This document shows positions 29,412 to 39,800 of a DNA stretch of 45,879 bases, in pieces. Every line of letters starts with the position of its first letter. Position 1 is the first letter of the stretch. The notes beneath the pieces were generated by a model that searched no databases, had not been told where the DNA came from, and worked only from the letters and a program-made list of their open reading frames with translations. Position numbers and translations under genes: made by a program. The stretch comes from Blastocladiella britannica (lineage: Eukaryota; Blastocladiomycota; Blastocladiomycetes; Blastocladiales; Blastocladiaceae), in NCBI GenBank assembly GCA_025349905.2, contig MU624585.1, positions 1 to 45,879 of the forward strand, written 5' to 3'.

Positions 29412-32400
29412 ATGCCACCAATCGCTCCGACTTCAGCGTCGCCGCCGACCAAGCCCAAAGCGCTGCCGAAGCTGCCGAAACCGGCACCCACTGCTTTCAC
29501 CTCTGCGAGCTCTTTCACCACCGACGACTACGACCCATCTATCTCTTCTTCTGCACGGCTGCAGTTGTTTTCCATGTCCCTCCCACGCCAGCCCTCCACG
29601 GCCGGCCTACTGTCGTCTAGCAGCTCGGCCACCGACGCCCTCAACCCAGGTGCAGGCAATCGCCGCCAACGCCGCCAATCGCTCGCCGGAACTACCCCTG
29701 CCACGGGTGCAGCTGCTGGCGCAGATGGCGACGAACCGTACCTGGCCGCAGCCCGCCATCGCGTGACCGAATGGCTCGGGATGCTGCGCCGGGCCGCTGG
29801 TGTCGATGTCGCCACCGCCGCCCACGCCGGTGGTCCGAATGCAGGAGCGGCCGCTACTGACGGTGCGGTCCCCGACGACGGGCTTCAGCCGTTTGCGTTC
29901 TTTCCGCTGCTCGGCTCGGCGCTGCGAGTGTCCATGACCGGCATCGTAAGCCCGCTCCCACCATTTGTTGCCGACGCCGTCTCGTTCACGGTGGTGGAGG
30001 TGCGTGAACGCCGTGGCAGCGGCGACGGGACCAATGCGATTGGGGCTGCCGTAACTGCCGGGCCTTCCGCGCAACAGCCGCATCCGCCGCACTCGGATCT
30101 GGACGGCGGGCATTCGCCCGTGCAATCGGCCGCCGGATCCATGATGTACGGCGGCGGCGGACACCGGCGCAACAGTCACTTTCGGACCGACGACGAGTAC
30201 GCGATGGCCGCGCCAGGCCACGAGCCCAGCCGGTTCTCCAACAAGCTCGATTCACTGACACGTGCCCGCGCATACGCCATCACTTGCCGCTACGGCCCGT
30301 GGTCGTGGACGATCGTGCGGTCCGAGAACGAGTTCCGCGCTCTGCGCGCCGTGATCCCGCTGACCGAGTTGTGGGCGTCGGGCAAGCGGTCGCAGCTGCC
30401 GCAGTTCCCGGACTTGTCGGCTGTCGCCAAGGCAGCAGCTGCTGCTACTCACACGTCATCGCCGTCAGATCAGCAGCATGGCTGGGCGCACCGTCACGGC
30501 CACCACCAACAACAGCAGCAAAGTCCTCAACCACAGCAGCAACTACGCCATGGCCGATCCGTCAAGGCGACCGCCCGCGCCGCGGCCGTGGCCATGTACC
30601 TCACGCGCTTGCTCCGCGCCATCAACCTGTCGCCCGCGCTGCAGACTCTGGGCGAGTTCCTGCACGTGTCGTCGCTGTCGTTCTCGCCCCATTTCCCGTC
30701 CAAGTGCGTCGAAATGTGGGCGTCCGTGGACGAGATGGGCCCGCCCGGATGCTTTTCATCGCTCGACAAGCACCACCGCACCACGCCCGCGACTCCTGCG
30801 CGCTGGATGCTGTTCTCGCCGCAAGGCCTGGTGATGCTGCTGACCAAGAAACCGACCGCCATGCATCCTGAGAAGGTGGTGCTTCTGCACGGCGCTGTTA
30901 TCGATGTGGAAGACCATTACCCGCGCCTGACCAAGCCGTACGTGTTGTTGTCGATCACATTGCCATCCAGCACTGGCACTACCCGCCAGCGGACCACGTA
31001 CCGCATCAAGCCCGACAACCCACGCGACCAGGCGGTGCTGGTGCACGCGCTGAAAGTCGCGGCGCGGCACCCGTACATTGGCAGCCACCCGCATGGATCG
31101 TTTGCTCCCCCGCAGCCCGCGCACGTCGAGTACTTTGTCGATGGCCAGGACTATTTCGAGCGCGTGGCCGAGGGGATCAGCAATGCGCGGCATACCATTT
31201 ACATTCTCGACTGGTGGCTCACGCCGGAGCTTTACCTCAAGCGGCCTATGAATGAGGGCGCTGAAAAGTGGCGACTGGATCGGCTGCTCCAACGCAAGGT
31301 ATTCTTTTTTTCTTGTTACATTTTTGATTTCGTTGGATTTGCTCACTTGAACTTGAACTATAGGCAGAAGAGGGTGTATATATCTACATTATCGTGTACA
31401 AGGAGATTGCTGCTGCTCTGTCGCTCAATTCGTTCCACACCAAGTTTACGCTGATGGGATTGTCCGTTTCATTCCTTTTTTTTTGTAATCATGGATCAGA
31501 CCATTGATCTTATGTAAAATTGCACAGACACCCAAATATTCGTGTTATTCGCGACCCGGACGCACTGGATCACCTCATTCCTTGGTCCCACCACGCCAAG
31601 ATGGTATGCATTGACGAGGTGGTCACCTTTATGGGCGGCCTTGGTGCGTCCTTTACTCTTTTTTTTTTTTCTGCTGCCATTCACGAACTAAAACTAATGA
31701 AAAAAAGATCTGTGTATGGGACGGTGGGACCGCCACGACCACCCGCTCGTCGATGTCGCGCCGCTCAACACTGGCGAGCAAGTGTTCCCCGGCCAGGACT
31801 ATTCCAACCCGCGCATCGCCGACTTTGTGAATGTCGACACCACGTGGGCGATTGACATTCTCGACCGGCGCAAGCAGCCGCGGATGCCGTGGCACGACGT
31901 GGCGTGCGTGGTGGTGGGCAACCCGGACTCGGCGCGCCATTTCGTACAGCGGTGGAACTACCACTTGACAGTGAACCGTCCCGCGCACTTGCAACTACCC
32001 ATGCTGATCCCGCCATGTGGACCGTCGCGCCACTCGCTGCACCACCTGTCGGCGGTTTCGGGCATGTCGCTCGACGCGTTCTACTCGGGCCATCACCTGG
32101 TGGCAACGCAGCTGTGCCGGTCGCTGTCCCCCTGGTCCGGTGGAGTCCCGATCGAACGCAGCATCCACGACGCGTACGTGGACCTGATCCGCGAGTCTCG
32201 CCACAACATCTACATTGAGCAGCAGTTCTTTTGCTGCGTCGTCAACAATGTCGGCGACGCGCTGTTTGACCGCGTGATGCGCGCGCACTGCGAAGGGCAG
32301 CACGATTTCCGGATCGTCGTCTGTTTGCCGTTGCTGCCGGCGTTCACGGGCGAGGTAGACGCCAGCGGCGCGGGAACGCTGCGCATGGTCATGAACTTCC

Positions 32401-33203
32401 AGTACACGACCATTTCGCGGGGGCCCGATAGCTTGTACGGCCGGCTGAACAAGGCTGGCGTCGACGCTACCAAGTACATGATCTTTTCGGCCCTGCGCAC
32501 CTGGGACAAGGTTCCGGCGGTAGGGACATCAGCGGACGCAGCAGCAGCAACATCCGCGCCGGTCCCACCCATCACCCCGTCGCCGCCAGTATCGGTCGGA
32601 ACATCGGTGGTGGCATCGTCCACCACCACCGCTCGGCAGCAGGCCAAGGTGCTGACGGAAATGGTGTACATTCACACCAAGTGCATGGTGGTGGACGACG
32701 AGCGCGCGATCCTCGGGTCGGCCAACCTCAACGACCGGTCGCTGCTGGGCGACCGCGACTCGGAACTCGCACACGTGTTCGGCACCTCTGGTGTACCCTC
32801 GCCCGTAGTGCGCGGGCTGCGGATGCAGCTGATGCGCGAGCACTGTGGGCTGTTGGGCGCCGACCACGACCATGCCCCAAAGGTCGCGGCGCTTGCCGAC
32901 CTGTCGTCTCCCGAGTTCCTGGACCTGTGGACGTCCACGGCCGCCACCAACACGCGGGCATTCCGCGACGTGTTTCGGTGCATCCCCGACGACTCCATCA
33001 CCACCTGGGACGAGTACAAGGCGTTTGTGGGTAGCGCTCCGATGGCGGCGGGAGCTCTCTCGGTCGCGGACGCGACCCGCCGACTCGAGACCGACGTGCG
33101 CGGGCACTTGGTAGAGTTTCCGCTCAAGTTCCTCGAAAAAGAGAACTTGGGCGCAAATACGTTCAGTGCCGAGAACTTTATGCCGGCCGACATTTTCGCT
33201 TGA
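29412..33203 (+). CDS. Phospholipase D with PX- and PH-like N-terminal region
   Basis: Four exons (29412-31298, 31364-31461, 31528-31643, 31708-33203) encode 1198 aa. The disordered N-terminus is followed by a PX-like segment (ITCRYGPWSWTIVRSENEFR) and a PH-like segment (RWMLFSPQGLVMLLTKKP). The catalytic core starts at VEYFVDGQDYFERVAEGI and TIYILDWWLTPELYLKRP. The first HKD motif is HHAKMVCID; the second is HTKCMVVDDERAILGSANLN. IYIEQQFF and WHDVACVV also match eukaryotic PLD1/Spo14. It hydrolyses phosphatidylcholine to phosphatidic acid and choline. A Ser/Pro/Thr-rich, Ala-rich insert lies between SALRTWDKVPA and LTEMVYIHTK. The C-terminus is the usual PLD-type end. All three introns fall around the first catalytic half. 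Confidence 0.95.
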
Positions 33204-33259
33204 ATGCTTTTCAATGGCGGCCGAGACCTTGTATAGAATATAGTTTGATATAATTTGAA

Positions 33260-34399
33260 TTACATTCCTGGGCCACTAGAGAGGGCGAGCGACTTGAGGT
33301 GCCGGAGCTCTTCCATAGTGTCCACCAGATCTTCATGGAGGGACCGTTGTTGAAGTTGTTGCTTGCTGCCTCTCCGCGGTGGCGGCGCCGTTGCTGCTCC
33401 AGCAGACGAGGGAGGCGCGATCAAACGTCGGTCAGGTGTAAAGTCGTCCGTGGTGGCATAGTAGTTCAAGAGAATCGAGTCGGTGGACGAGTGCCGGTGG
33501 AGGTCGTGTCGACGCGACTGCGCGGCCTGCGCTGACATGACCACCGGGTGGTTATTACTGCTACTGTTGTTACTGGAAACGGTCGCATGAGACGGGCGAC
33601 GGCTCGAAGGTGCCGGCATCGGGTCGCTCAACGAGGACAATGGGCGATGGATTCCACTGATCCGCTGATGCTGCGCCTCGATCATTCCGCTAGCGGCCAC
33701 ATCCACGGCCACGTCCGCAGCAGCCTCGACCACGGTCAATCGTGCGGTCGCCAGCGCCAGCTGTTGCTCCGCCAGCTGTCGAGCCTGGCACTCGGCCTCG
33801 TGTTTGGCCGCCAGCTCGCGGTACTGCGCGGTAGCGGTCCGGATCGCGGCCGAGATACGTTCCAGGACCGCGTCTTTGGCCTCGAGCCGCGCCGCCAGCG
33901 ATGTTACTTGCTGTGTCGCCACTGCCAGTTGCCGCGACAACGAGGTGTTGGCCGAACGCAAGCTGGCAACGGCAGTCTGTAACCGGTCTACATTGGCGTT
34001 GCTCTGATCCGAGGCCGCTTGCACTTGTCGAAGAGCCGAGAGTAAGCGGCGATTCTCTTGCCGCAGTTGCGCGGCCGAGGTAGGAGATGTTGGGCGAGTG
34101 TCTGACGGCGAGGTTGGCGCATCCCCCCATGCTGCAGCGGCAGGGGTAACGCCGCGATGATCAATATATCCGTTCTGTTGCAACACTGAAGGTGCTTTTG
34201 TTGCTGAGGGCGAAACGGGAAGTGGCCGCGATGGAGGCGGTCGTGCACTTGTTGGTGATGATCCAACCATGAGACCATTACTAGCTGCACTCGGAGACGT
34301 CAAGTGCGGGATCCGGGGAACTGGGGCCGACGGCGGGTCAGATCGCACTTCGATCGGCGAGGGAAGCGGCATTCGCGGCGGCGGCGGTGGCGGTTGCAT
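33260..34399 (-). CDS. Coiled-coil protein of unknown function, divergent from RABL2
   Basis: A single exon encodes 379 aa. A Pro/Ser-rich N-terminus (~120 residues) leads into ~130 residues of coiled coil (QLRQENRRLLSALRQVQAA, LRSANTSLSRQLAVATQQVT, AKHEAECQARQLAEQQLALA), then a Ser/Asn/His-rich linker and a short helical tail (LHEDLVDTMEELRHLKSLAL). No family is recognised. It shares a 164-bp divergent promoter with RABL2, so a coordinated, perhaps flagellar, role is possible. Its stop is 56 bp from the convergent PLD stop. Confidence 0.7.
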   Translation of the reverse strand: MQPPPPPPRMPLPSPIEVRSDPPSAPVPRIPHLTSPSAASNGLMVGSSPTSARPPPSRPLPVSPSATKAPSVLQQNGYIDHRGVTPAAAAWGDAPTSPSDTRPTSPTSAAQLRQENRRLLSALRQVQAASDQSNANVDRLQTAVASLRSANTSLSRQLAVATQQVTSLAARLEAKDAVLERISAAIRTATAQYRELAAKHEAECQARQLAEQQLALATARLTVVEAAADVAVDVAASGMIEAQHQRISGIHRPLSSLSDPMPAPSSRRPSHATVSSNNSSSNNHPVVMSAQAAQSRRHDLHRHSSTDSILLNYYATTDDFTPDRRLIAPPSSAGAATAPPPRRGSKQQLQQRSLHEDLVDTMEELRHLKSLALSSGPGM

Positions 34400-34563
34400 A
34401 GCAAAATTTATGGATTCCCAAAGTCAATTTCCCATTTTGAGATGAAAATATTCGATAATTCACATCGTCCTCTCCTTCGCCACCACCAACACGCCAACCC
34501 GGCAATATCACTAAAAAAGGCTCTCGTCTGCCGCGCGACTGATTTACTTGTTTCCTCGAGATC

Positions 34564-35415
34564 ATGCCCGAGCCTGCAGCACTGCCCGTTCCGGCACCAG
34601 ACAAGATCGCTGATCTTAAAATCATCTTGCTGGGCGACTCGGCGGTCGGGAAATCCAAGCTCATGGAACGTTTCTTACTCAAGGATTACTCGCAGGCAAC
34701 CAATTCCAGTCCGTACATCATTTTCCCATCCAAAAGACGGCAAGTAATTTGAATTGAAGTGATGTAAAATAGCCTACGCGCTGAGCCTCTTCAAGCATGC
34801 TACTCGGCATCCAACCACTGGGCAACCCATGGTGATTGATTTCTTTGACACGGCAGGACAGGAACGGTTTGCGTCCATGCATGCATCCTACTATCATGGT
34901 ACTCTCGCTTTCAATGAAGTGGAGTTCGAAATGATACTAAACGGAAGGAAAACCAGGTGCCCATGCGTGCTTGCTGACATTTGATCTGACGCGAAAAATC
35001 ACGTACAAAAACCTGGAAAACTGGTACCGCGAGCTGCGGCAACACCGCCCCACGATCCCGGTGATCATTTTGGCCAACAAGATCGACACCCAGCCCGAGA
35101 TGGCACAGCGGGACTTTAAATTTGCTGTTGACAACAAGCTGGATGTGGTGTTTGTTTCTGCCAGGTATGCATATACCTTTCTTATTCTTGATCTGTATTC
35201 TGATTTCATGCCCATACTTTTCAAAAAGTGATGGAACAAATGTGGTGCGCGCCTTCCAAGAAATTGTCTCGCGCGCGGTCGCGTACAAGGAGGGCGATCA
35301 ACGCGACTTTATGGATGATGTGCTGGATCTGATCCGGGACGAGGCGCCGGTGGCGGCGGTGGCCGTCGGCGCGGGGCCAACGGAAGTGCCGGTGGGATCA
35401 TTGCCAGTGACCTAG
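34564..35415 (+). CDS. RABL2: Rab-like small GTPase RABL2
   Basis: Four exons (34564-34708, 34773-34898, 34957-35164, 35229-35415) encode 221 aa. The P-loop is GDSAVGKSKLMERFL. Splicing recreates STYALSLFKHA, the RABL2-specific switch I region. Switch II is DFFDTAGQERFASMHASYYH, and the base-recognition motifs are NKID and VSAS (the latter across the last junction, SDGTNVV). The KITYKNLENWYRELRQHRP and DFMDDVLDLI segments match animal RABL2 closely. There is no C-terminal prenylation cysteine, as in known RABL2. The protein enters cilia with the IFT-B complex and acts in ciliary assembly and export. It is largely absent from non-flagellated fungi, so it implies a flagellated stage. Confidence 0.95.
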
Positions 35416-35722
35416 ACTTTTTTCTCCTTAATGGCGAAAATAGACACAGTACTTCCCCCCTTTCAGCAAACCTGATCGAGAGATATTTCCATTATTTTTT
35501 ATTGAATCACGGCGCACAAGTCCCGGAGGGTGGAAAAAAATCCGTTCAACCAACCGTCCGATGCTCAACACATTTGGGACGGGAAGGTGTATTCTTGGAG
35601 GCGGCAAAACAACGAGATTCCGAAGGCGACCCGCCTCGCTGCCTAATCTAGCGTCCGGGTACTCGCCAGCAGCATGGTGCTGAACCAATTGTTCAACAAT
35701 GACAGCCAGCACCCTGCCATTG
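35416..35722. other. Intergenic 3' of RABL2, no supported gene
   Basis: The interval follows the RABL2 TAG. It contains an AT-rich stretch (CCATTATTTTTTATTGAATC) that could carry polyadenylation signals for both convergent transcripts. A minus-strand open frame crosses it but has no recognisable protein features. Confidence 0.45.
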
Positions 35723-35824
35723 TCACGGCTGTTCGGAGTGCTCGAGCTCCGTGTACCGGTACGTGTTGACCGGCACCACCTGCTTGCCGCCAACCAAGCA
35801 ACGCGGACTGCAGGCGTGCATGGC

Positions 35825-36773
35825 CTAGAATGTGAGTCCAACGCTGTCCACCCGAACCAGGCCCACCATCTCGAGCGCCAGTTCGATGCGGGGGAATCGC
35901 AGGAACCGTGGCAGGTCCGGGCGTCGTCGGTATAACTTGACCACCGCCAACTCGACGGGTGGGCGGTGCTTTTGAACGAACCGGGGAAGCTGAACGAGCT
36001 TTCCACGGCGCAAGCCGGAGGCAGTCCACTCAAAAATCACCGGCGTGCCGTCGGGGCATGGTTCATTGAGCAGACTCGTCAGCCGTCCAAACTCCTGCAC
36101 GAAAACCAACCCAAACGAATCGAACGAAAAACAGACGCCCCACTGCTGCAACTTGTCAGCAAAGCCGTACTGCAGGGGATCGGCGTTGCAGCGGCTGCCG
36201 GGCGAGCACTGGGCGTCGGTGTGGCCACCTGGGGGCCGCCAGAGAGTAACCCTGCTGCGGCGAGTACCCACGCTGCGACGGTGCTGGCGAGTAGTCGCGG
36301 CCGCGGCGGCGGTGGTCGCGCTCCTCCATGCGCAGCGGCACCCATTGGCGCAGGCAGCGGCAAGACTCTACATCGGCACGACCGACCAGGGAGGGCGATT
36401 GCGGCCGAGGACGGTTGACCTCCTCGCGGACTTGAGGCGCGGGCGCTGCCAATGGAGCAAGCAAATGGCCGGCTGGTCGCGGAGCGCTGGCCGCTGGCGG
36501 CGCTGGTGCGGGAGCGGCCACGGGAGCGGCAAGGAGAGCGTCAAACGCGGCCTCGACGTCTTGCTCGGCCTCCGGCTCAGACACCGGGTCCTCCTGCGCC
36601 AACCGTGCCGCCTCCTCGCAATAATCTCGGATGACGGCGTACGAGTCCTCGTCTGAGGGGATCCGGATCTTATAATTGCTCAAAGGTGTCACTCAATGCC
36701 ACTGGAAGTCGCACCAAGCAGTAAAACAGCTTGGGGTAGGTCGTTTTTCGCAGGATCGGGAATCCGGGGTCAT
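35825..36773 (-). CDS. Uncertain gene, ~279 aa, Ala/Pro-rich middle and conserved-looking C-terminal domain
   Basis: The proposed exons are 36773-36715, 36678-36268 and 36194-35825, totalling 840 nt. The C-terminal ~115 residues look like a real folded domain: YGFADKLQQWGVCFSFDSFG, SLLNEPCPDGTPVIFEWTAS, PPVELAVVKLYRRRPDLPRF. Before it lie an acidic helix (DEDSYAVIRDYCEEAARLAQ), an Ala/Pro linker and an Arg/Tyr/Ser-rich patch. The first exon is weak: a 36-nt intron would be needed to reach the ATG at 36773. Alternatively a phase-0 junction joins a different open frame (PILRKTTYPKLFYCL) that lacks a start. After the TAG at 35825 the same frame continues for 34 plausible codons to 35723. No family is recognised. 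Confidence 0.45.
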
Positions 36774-36827
36774 GTCCGCAGCACGAGCAATAAAATGGAC
36801 ACGCACACAAAAAACTCTAGTGGTACT

Positions 36828-39800
36828 TCATTCGCTGCCATCAATCCTTCCAATGCGGTCTCCAACAGACACCCCAAGATCCTGCGCCATGCCACCGCCG
36901 CCGTACCCATTGCGCGCCGACTTCATTGGTTCCGTATTGGCACCCAGTGCGGTCGGTGGTGGCAGTGGTGGGGGTGGAGGTGCCGGAATCGGGAGCACGC
37001 CCTTGAGCACCAATGCATCGAACCGATCCTCGATGAACTTGCGGGCGGCAAACCGGAAATGGAGCTGGTCAAACAGCTGGATGACGTGCAGGTACATGGT
37101 CGTGGACTGGAAGTATCGTGGGTGCTGGACACGTAGCCTATGTGTGATTTTTTATGATCTCGGTAAGTGCCCCTCAAACGAGAAAAAGAAAGAAAAAAAA
37201 ATGACAGACCGCATCAAAGTTCGGAGCGACGACCGATTCAAGAACTGGTTGTTGAGACTGGCAATGGTTTCCAGAATCTCGCGCGCGACTGGGTCCAAGG
37301 ACGCGACATTGGCCACCCCCTTGAGCACCGTGGATGGCAGGTCGTTGCTGTTGGACGCCGGATGCGAGCCCTTGTACTCCCACTTTGGAATCTATATCAA
37401 TCCACCATTCAGTACTATTTTGGCTCAATTTTGAAAAAATAAAGGATGGTACCTCAAGCAAATCATCGAGATCCGCCGGCACACAGAACCCGTGCTCATT
37501 GTCACACACCCACCCAAGCTCTCTCAGCATATCCCGCCCGCGTGGGGTCTTGGACAGTAACCCGAGTGCATGGAACGCAGTCCCGCGGACCGACAGCACC
37601 CCACAGAGCGCGGCCACGTCGCACACGACCGAAAAGATCTCGCCCTCGGCCGCTTGCTCCTCTTCTAAGAACAAAATCCCGCCTTTCGTCGACCCGACGT
37701 GCCCTACCGCCCACAAGATCGCTTTCAGCGCGCGCGGATCAGTGGTGGCTAGCTCGGTCCATGTGGCGCGTAGTTGATGGCACAGGTTGCGGAAATGGCC
37801 CCGCTGCTTCAGGTGCGAGACGCCTTCGACCGTTTTTGCGAGTTCGCCGAAAAAGTGTGGCAACGTGCACCCTGTATTGCTGCTGTCGCCGGCAAACAGG
37901 AGTTCTTCGTACTTTCCGCGCTCAAAGGGTAACGTCGAGCACAAGGTCTTGGCAATCGATTGGTGCAGATTGAGCTCGAGTTGGTCTACGTAGTCGAGGT
38001 ATCCTGACTGTTAATTCACATGTTAGTTTCGCTCTTGTCGTCATAATACAACAAAATAAATGAAAACGAACCGCGCCCCACCGCTCGTACTCGCGGCACA
38101 CGTATCCAGTGGACCACAAGTACTGGAACCCGTCCGACGTGGAGAGTAGTCGCAAGAACAGCGGATTGCCGAGATCGCCCAAGTGATCGAGCGTTGGCGA
38201 CTGCTGCACGAGCGCCGACTTGATTTGCGGCATCATTGCGCACGCCGTGTCCAGAATCCCGACCGCCAGCCGCTGGATCCGTGGGAACGAGTCGTACAGC
38301 TGCGTTACCAGCAGCGGCGTGATCCACTCGAGGACATCGGCGGGGGCAGTTCCCGGTGCCGATAACAGTGTGCCGAGATGGGCGGTGGCAAAGTGGCGGA
38401 CATCGGCCAGCGTGCATGTGAGGAACTTGGAGAGCAAGATACGGCAATGACCCTCACTATGTCATATCAGATTCGTGAATGAGAGATGCATACCCTTTTA
38501 ATAAAAAAAGAGAAAATGGCATACCGCGAATAGTCGAGAGAAACGATCAGCACCCGCATAATGTCGGGCCGGGACGTGATCTCACTCAAATGGTAAAACA
38601 AGGTGAAGAACCGAAAGTGACTGAGAATGGCAATGCCGGCCTCAAACCGCGCCATCGACCCGACAATGGTAAAGTAGCCCATGGTGAGCGTCTTTTCCAA
38701 TCGGCTGACGGCAAGCATGAGGTGCGACGAGGATCCTTCGCGTGACTGTTCCAAAAAAAAATTGTGAGTAAATACAAAAAAGTTAAAGAAGAAAAAAAAA
38801 AAGGTAAAGGACATACCGGATCAAAACCAGCCAAGGCAGCAGCAACGTCATGCAACAGTCGGTTCTCGCGCAAAAAGATTTGGCCATCCGAGGAAGCCAA
38901 CAAGCAAGTGACGAGCGAGTCCCCGATCTTGATGTACCGCACATTGTTGCGGTTCGATGGCAAGTCGCAAAACAGTCGCTTGGACGGACGAAAGAAGCTA
39001 GCCAGCCGCTTAAAGAACTTGGACGACCGCAGCACCTCGTCGACGCGGCGCGGGTTAAGCAGTGGGCCCTGTAGCAGCTCGCCAATCACGCCCCAGTCCC
39101 AGCGCGTGTACTCGCGCGACTTACCCGCCAGCACCCCCGAGTCGTTGAGCATCGCTCGGAACGCATTATCGTCCATCGCAAATCCCATTTGCACCTTCAC
39201 TTGGTCGGTACGTTGCCGAGCACCGGCTAGTCCGCTGGTATTGACGGTGGACGGCGACGGCGACAGGCGCGATTGCGGGAACCCTGGTCGGCAGTTGTTG
39301 ACACTCAGCTCGCTTGCAGGTCCGGCACCAAATGCTTTACCTGTGCCAGCAGCGGCAGCAGCGGCAGCAGCAAGGGTTGCTCCAGGAGCACCGGCGTCCA
39401 TGGCAGCCGGCACCACGCCCGCCGAAACGTCAATGTGAGCCAATGCCGAGATGGCGCGGTGACGCACCGACTCGCGGCCGCGAAACACGGATGCGAGCTG
39501 AAAGAGGCCGGGCAGGCTCTGTACCTCCACGGCGAGTTTTTCGGGGAGCAAGCGGTTGCATAGCTCAATCAGAGCGCCAATCAGGCCCGTCGCACGCGCC
39601 ACTACGGGCGGTGCACTGGATCCAATCAAGTCGATCAGCGCCTCAAATAGGCCCGACTTGACAAATACCAGCAGCAGCGCTGCCATGGTGTGGCCGTGCA
39701 AGTCGAGGCGCTCGGAGATCGTTGTGGACGGGGGTGGATTGTCCTCTAACCTGAAGATGGATGAGAGCAGGTTCAATACTGCAAGCTGTTCACAAGTATG

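Noticed and set aside
36670..36830. Extension of Rictor past its stop via an intron to a Cys-rich peptide ending near 36670
   Set aside because: The known Rictor C-terminal block (FRFAARKFIEDRF) already lies just before the 36828 stop, as in animal Rictor, so no extension is needed.
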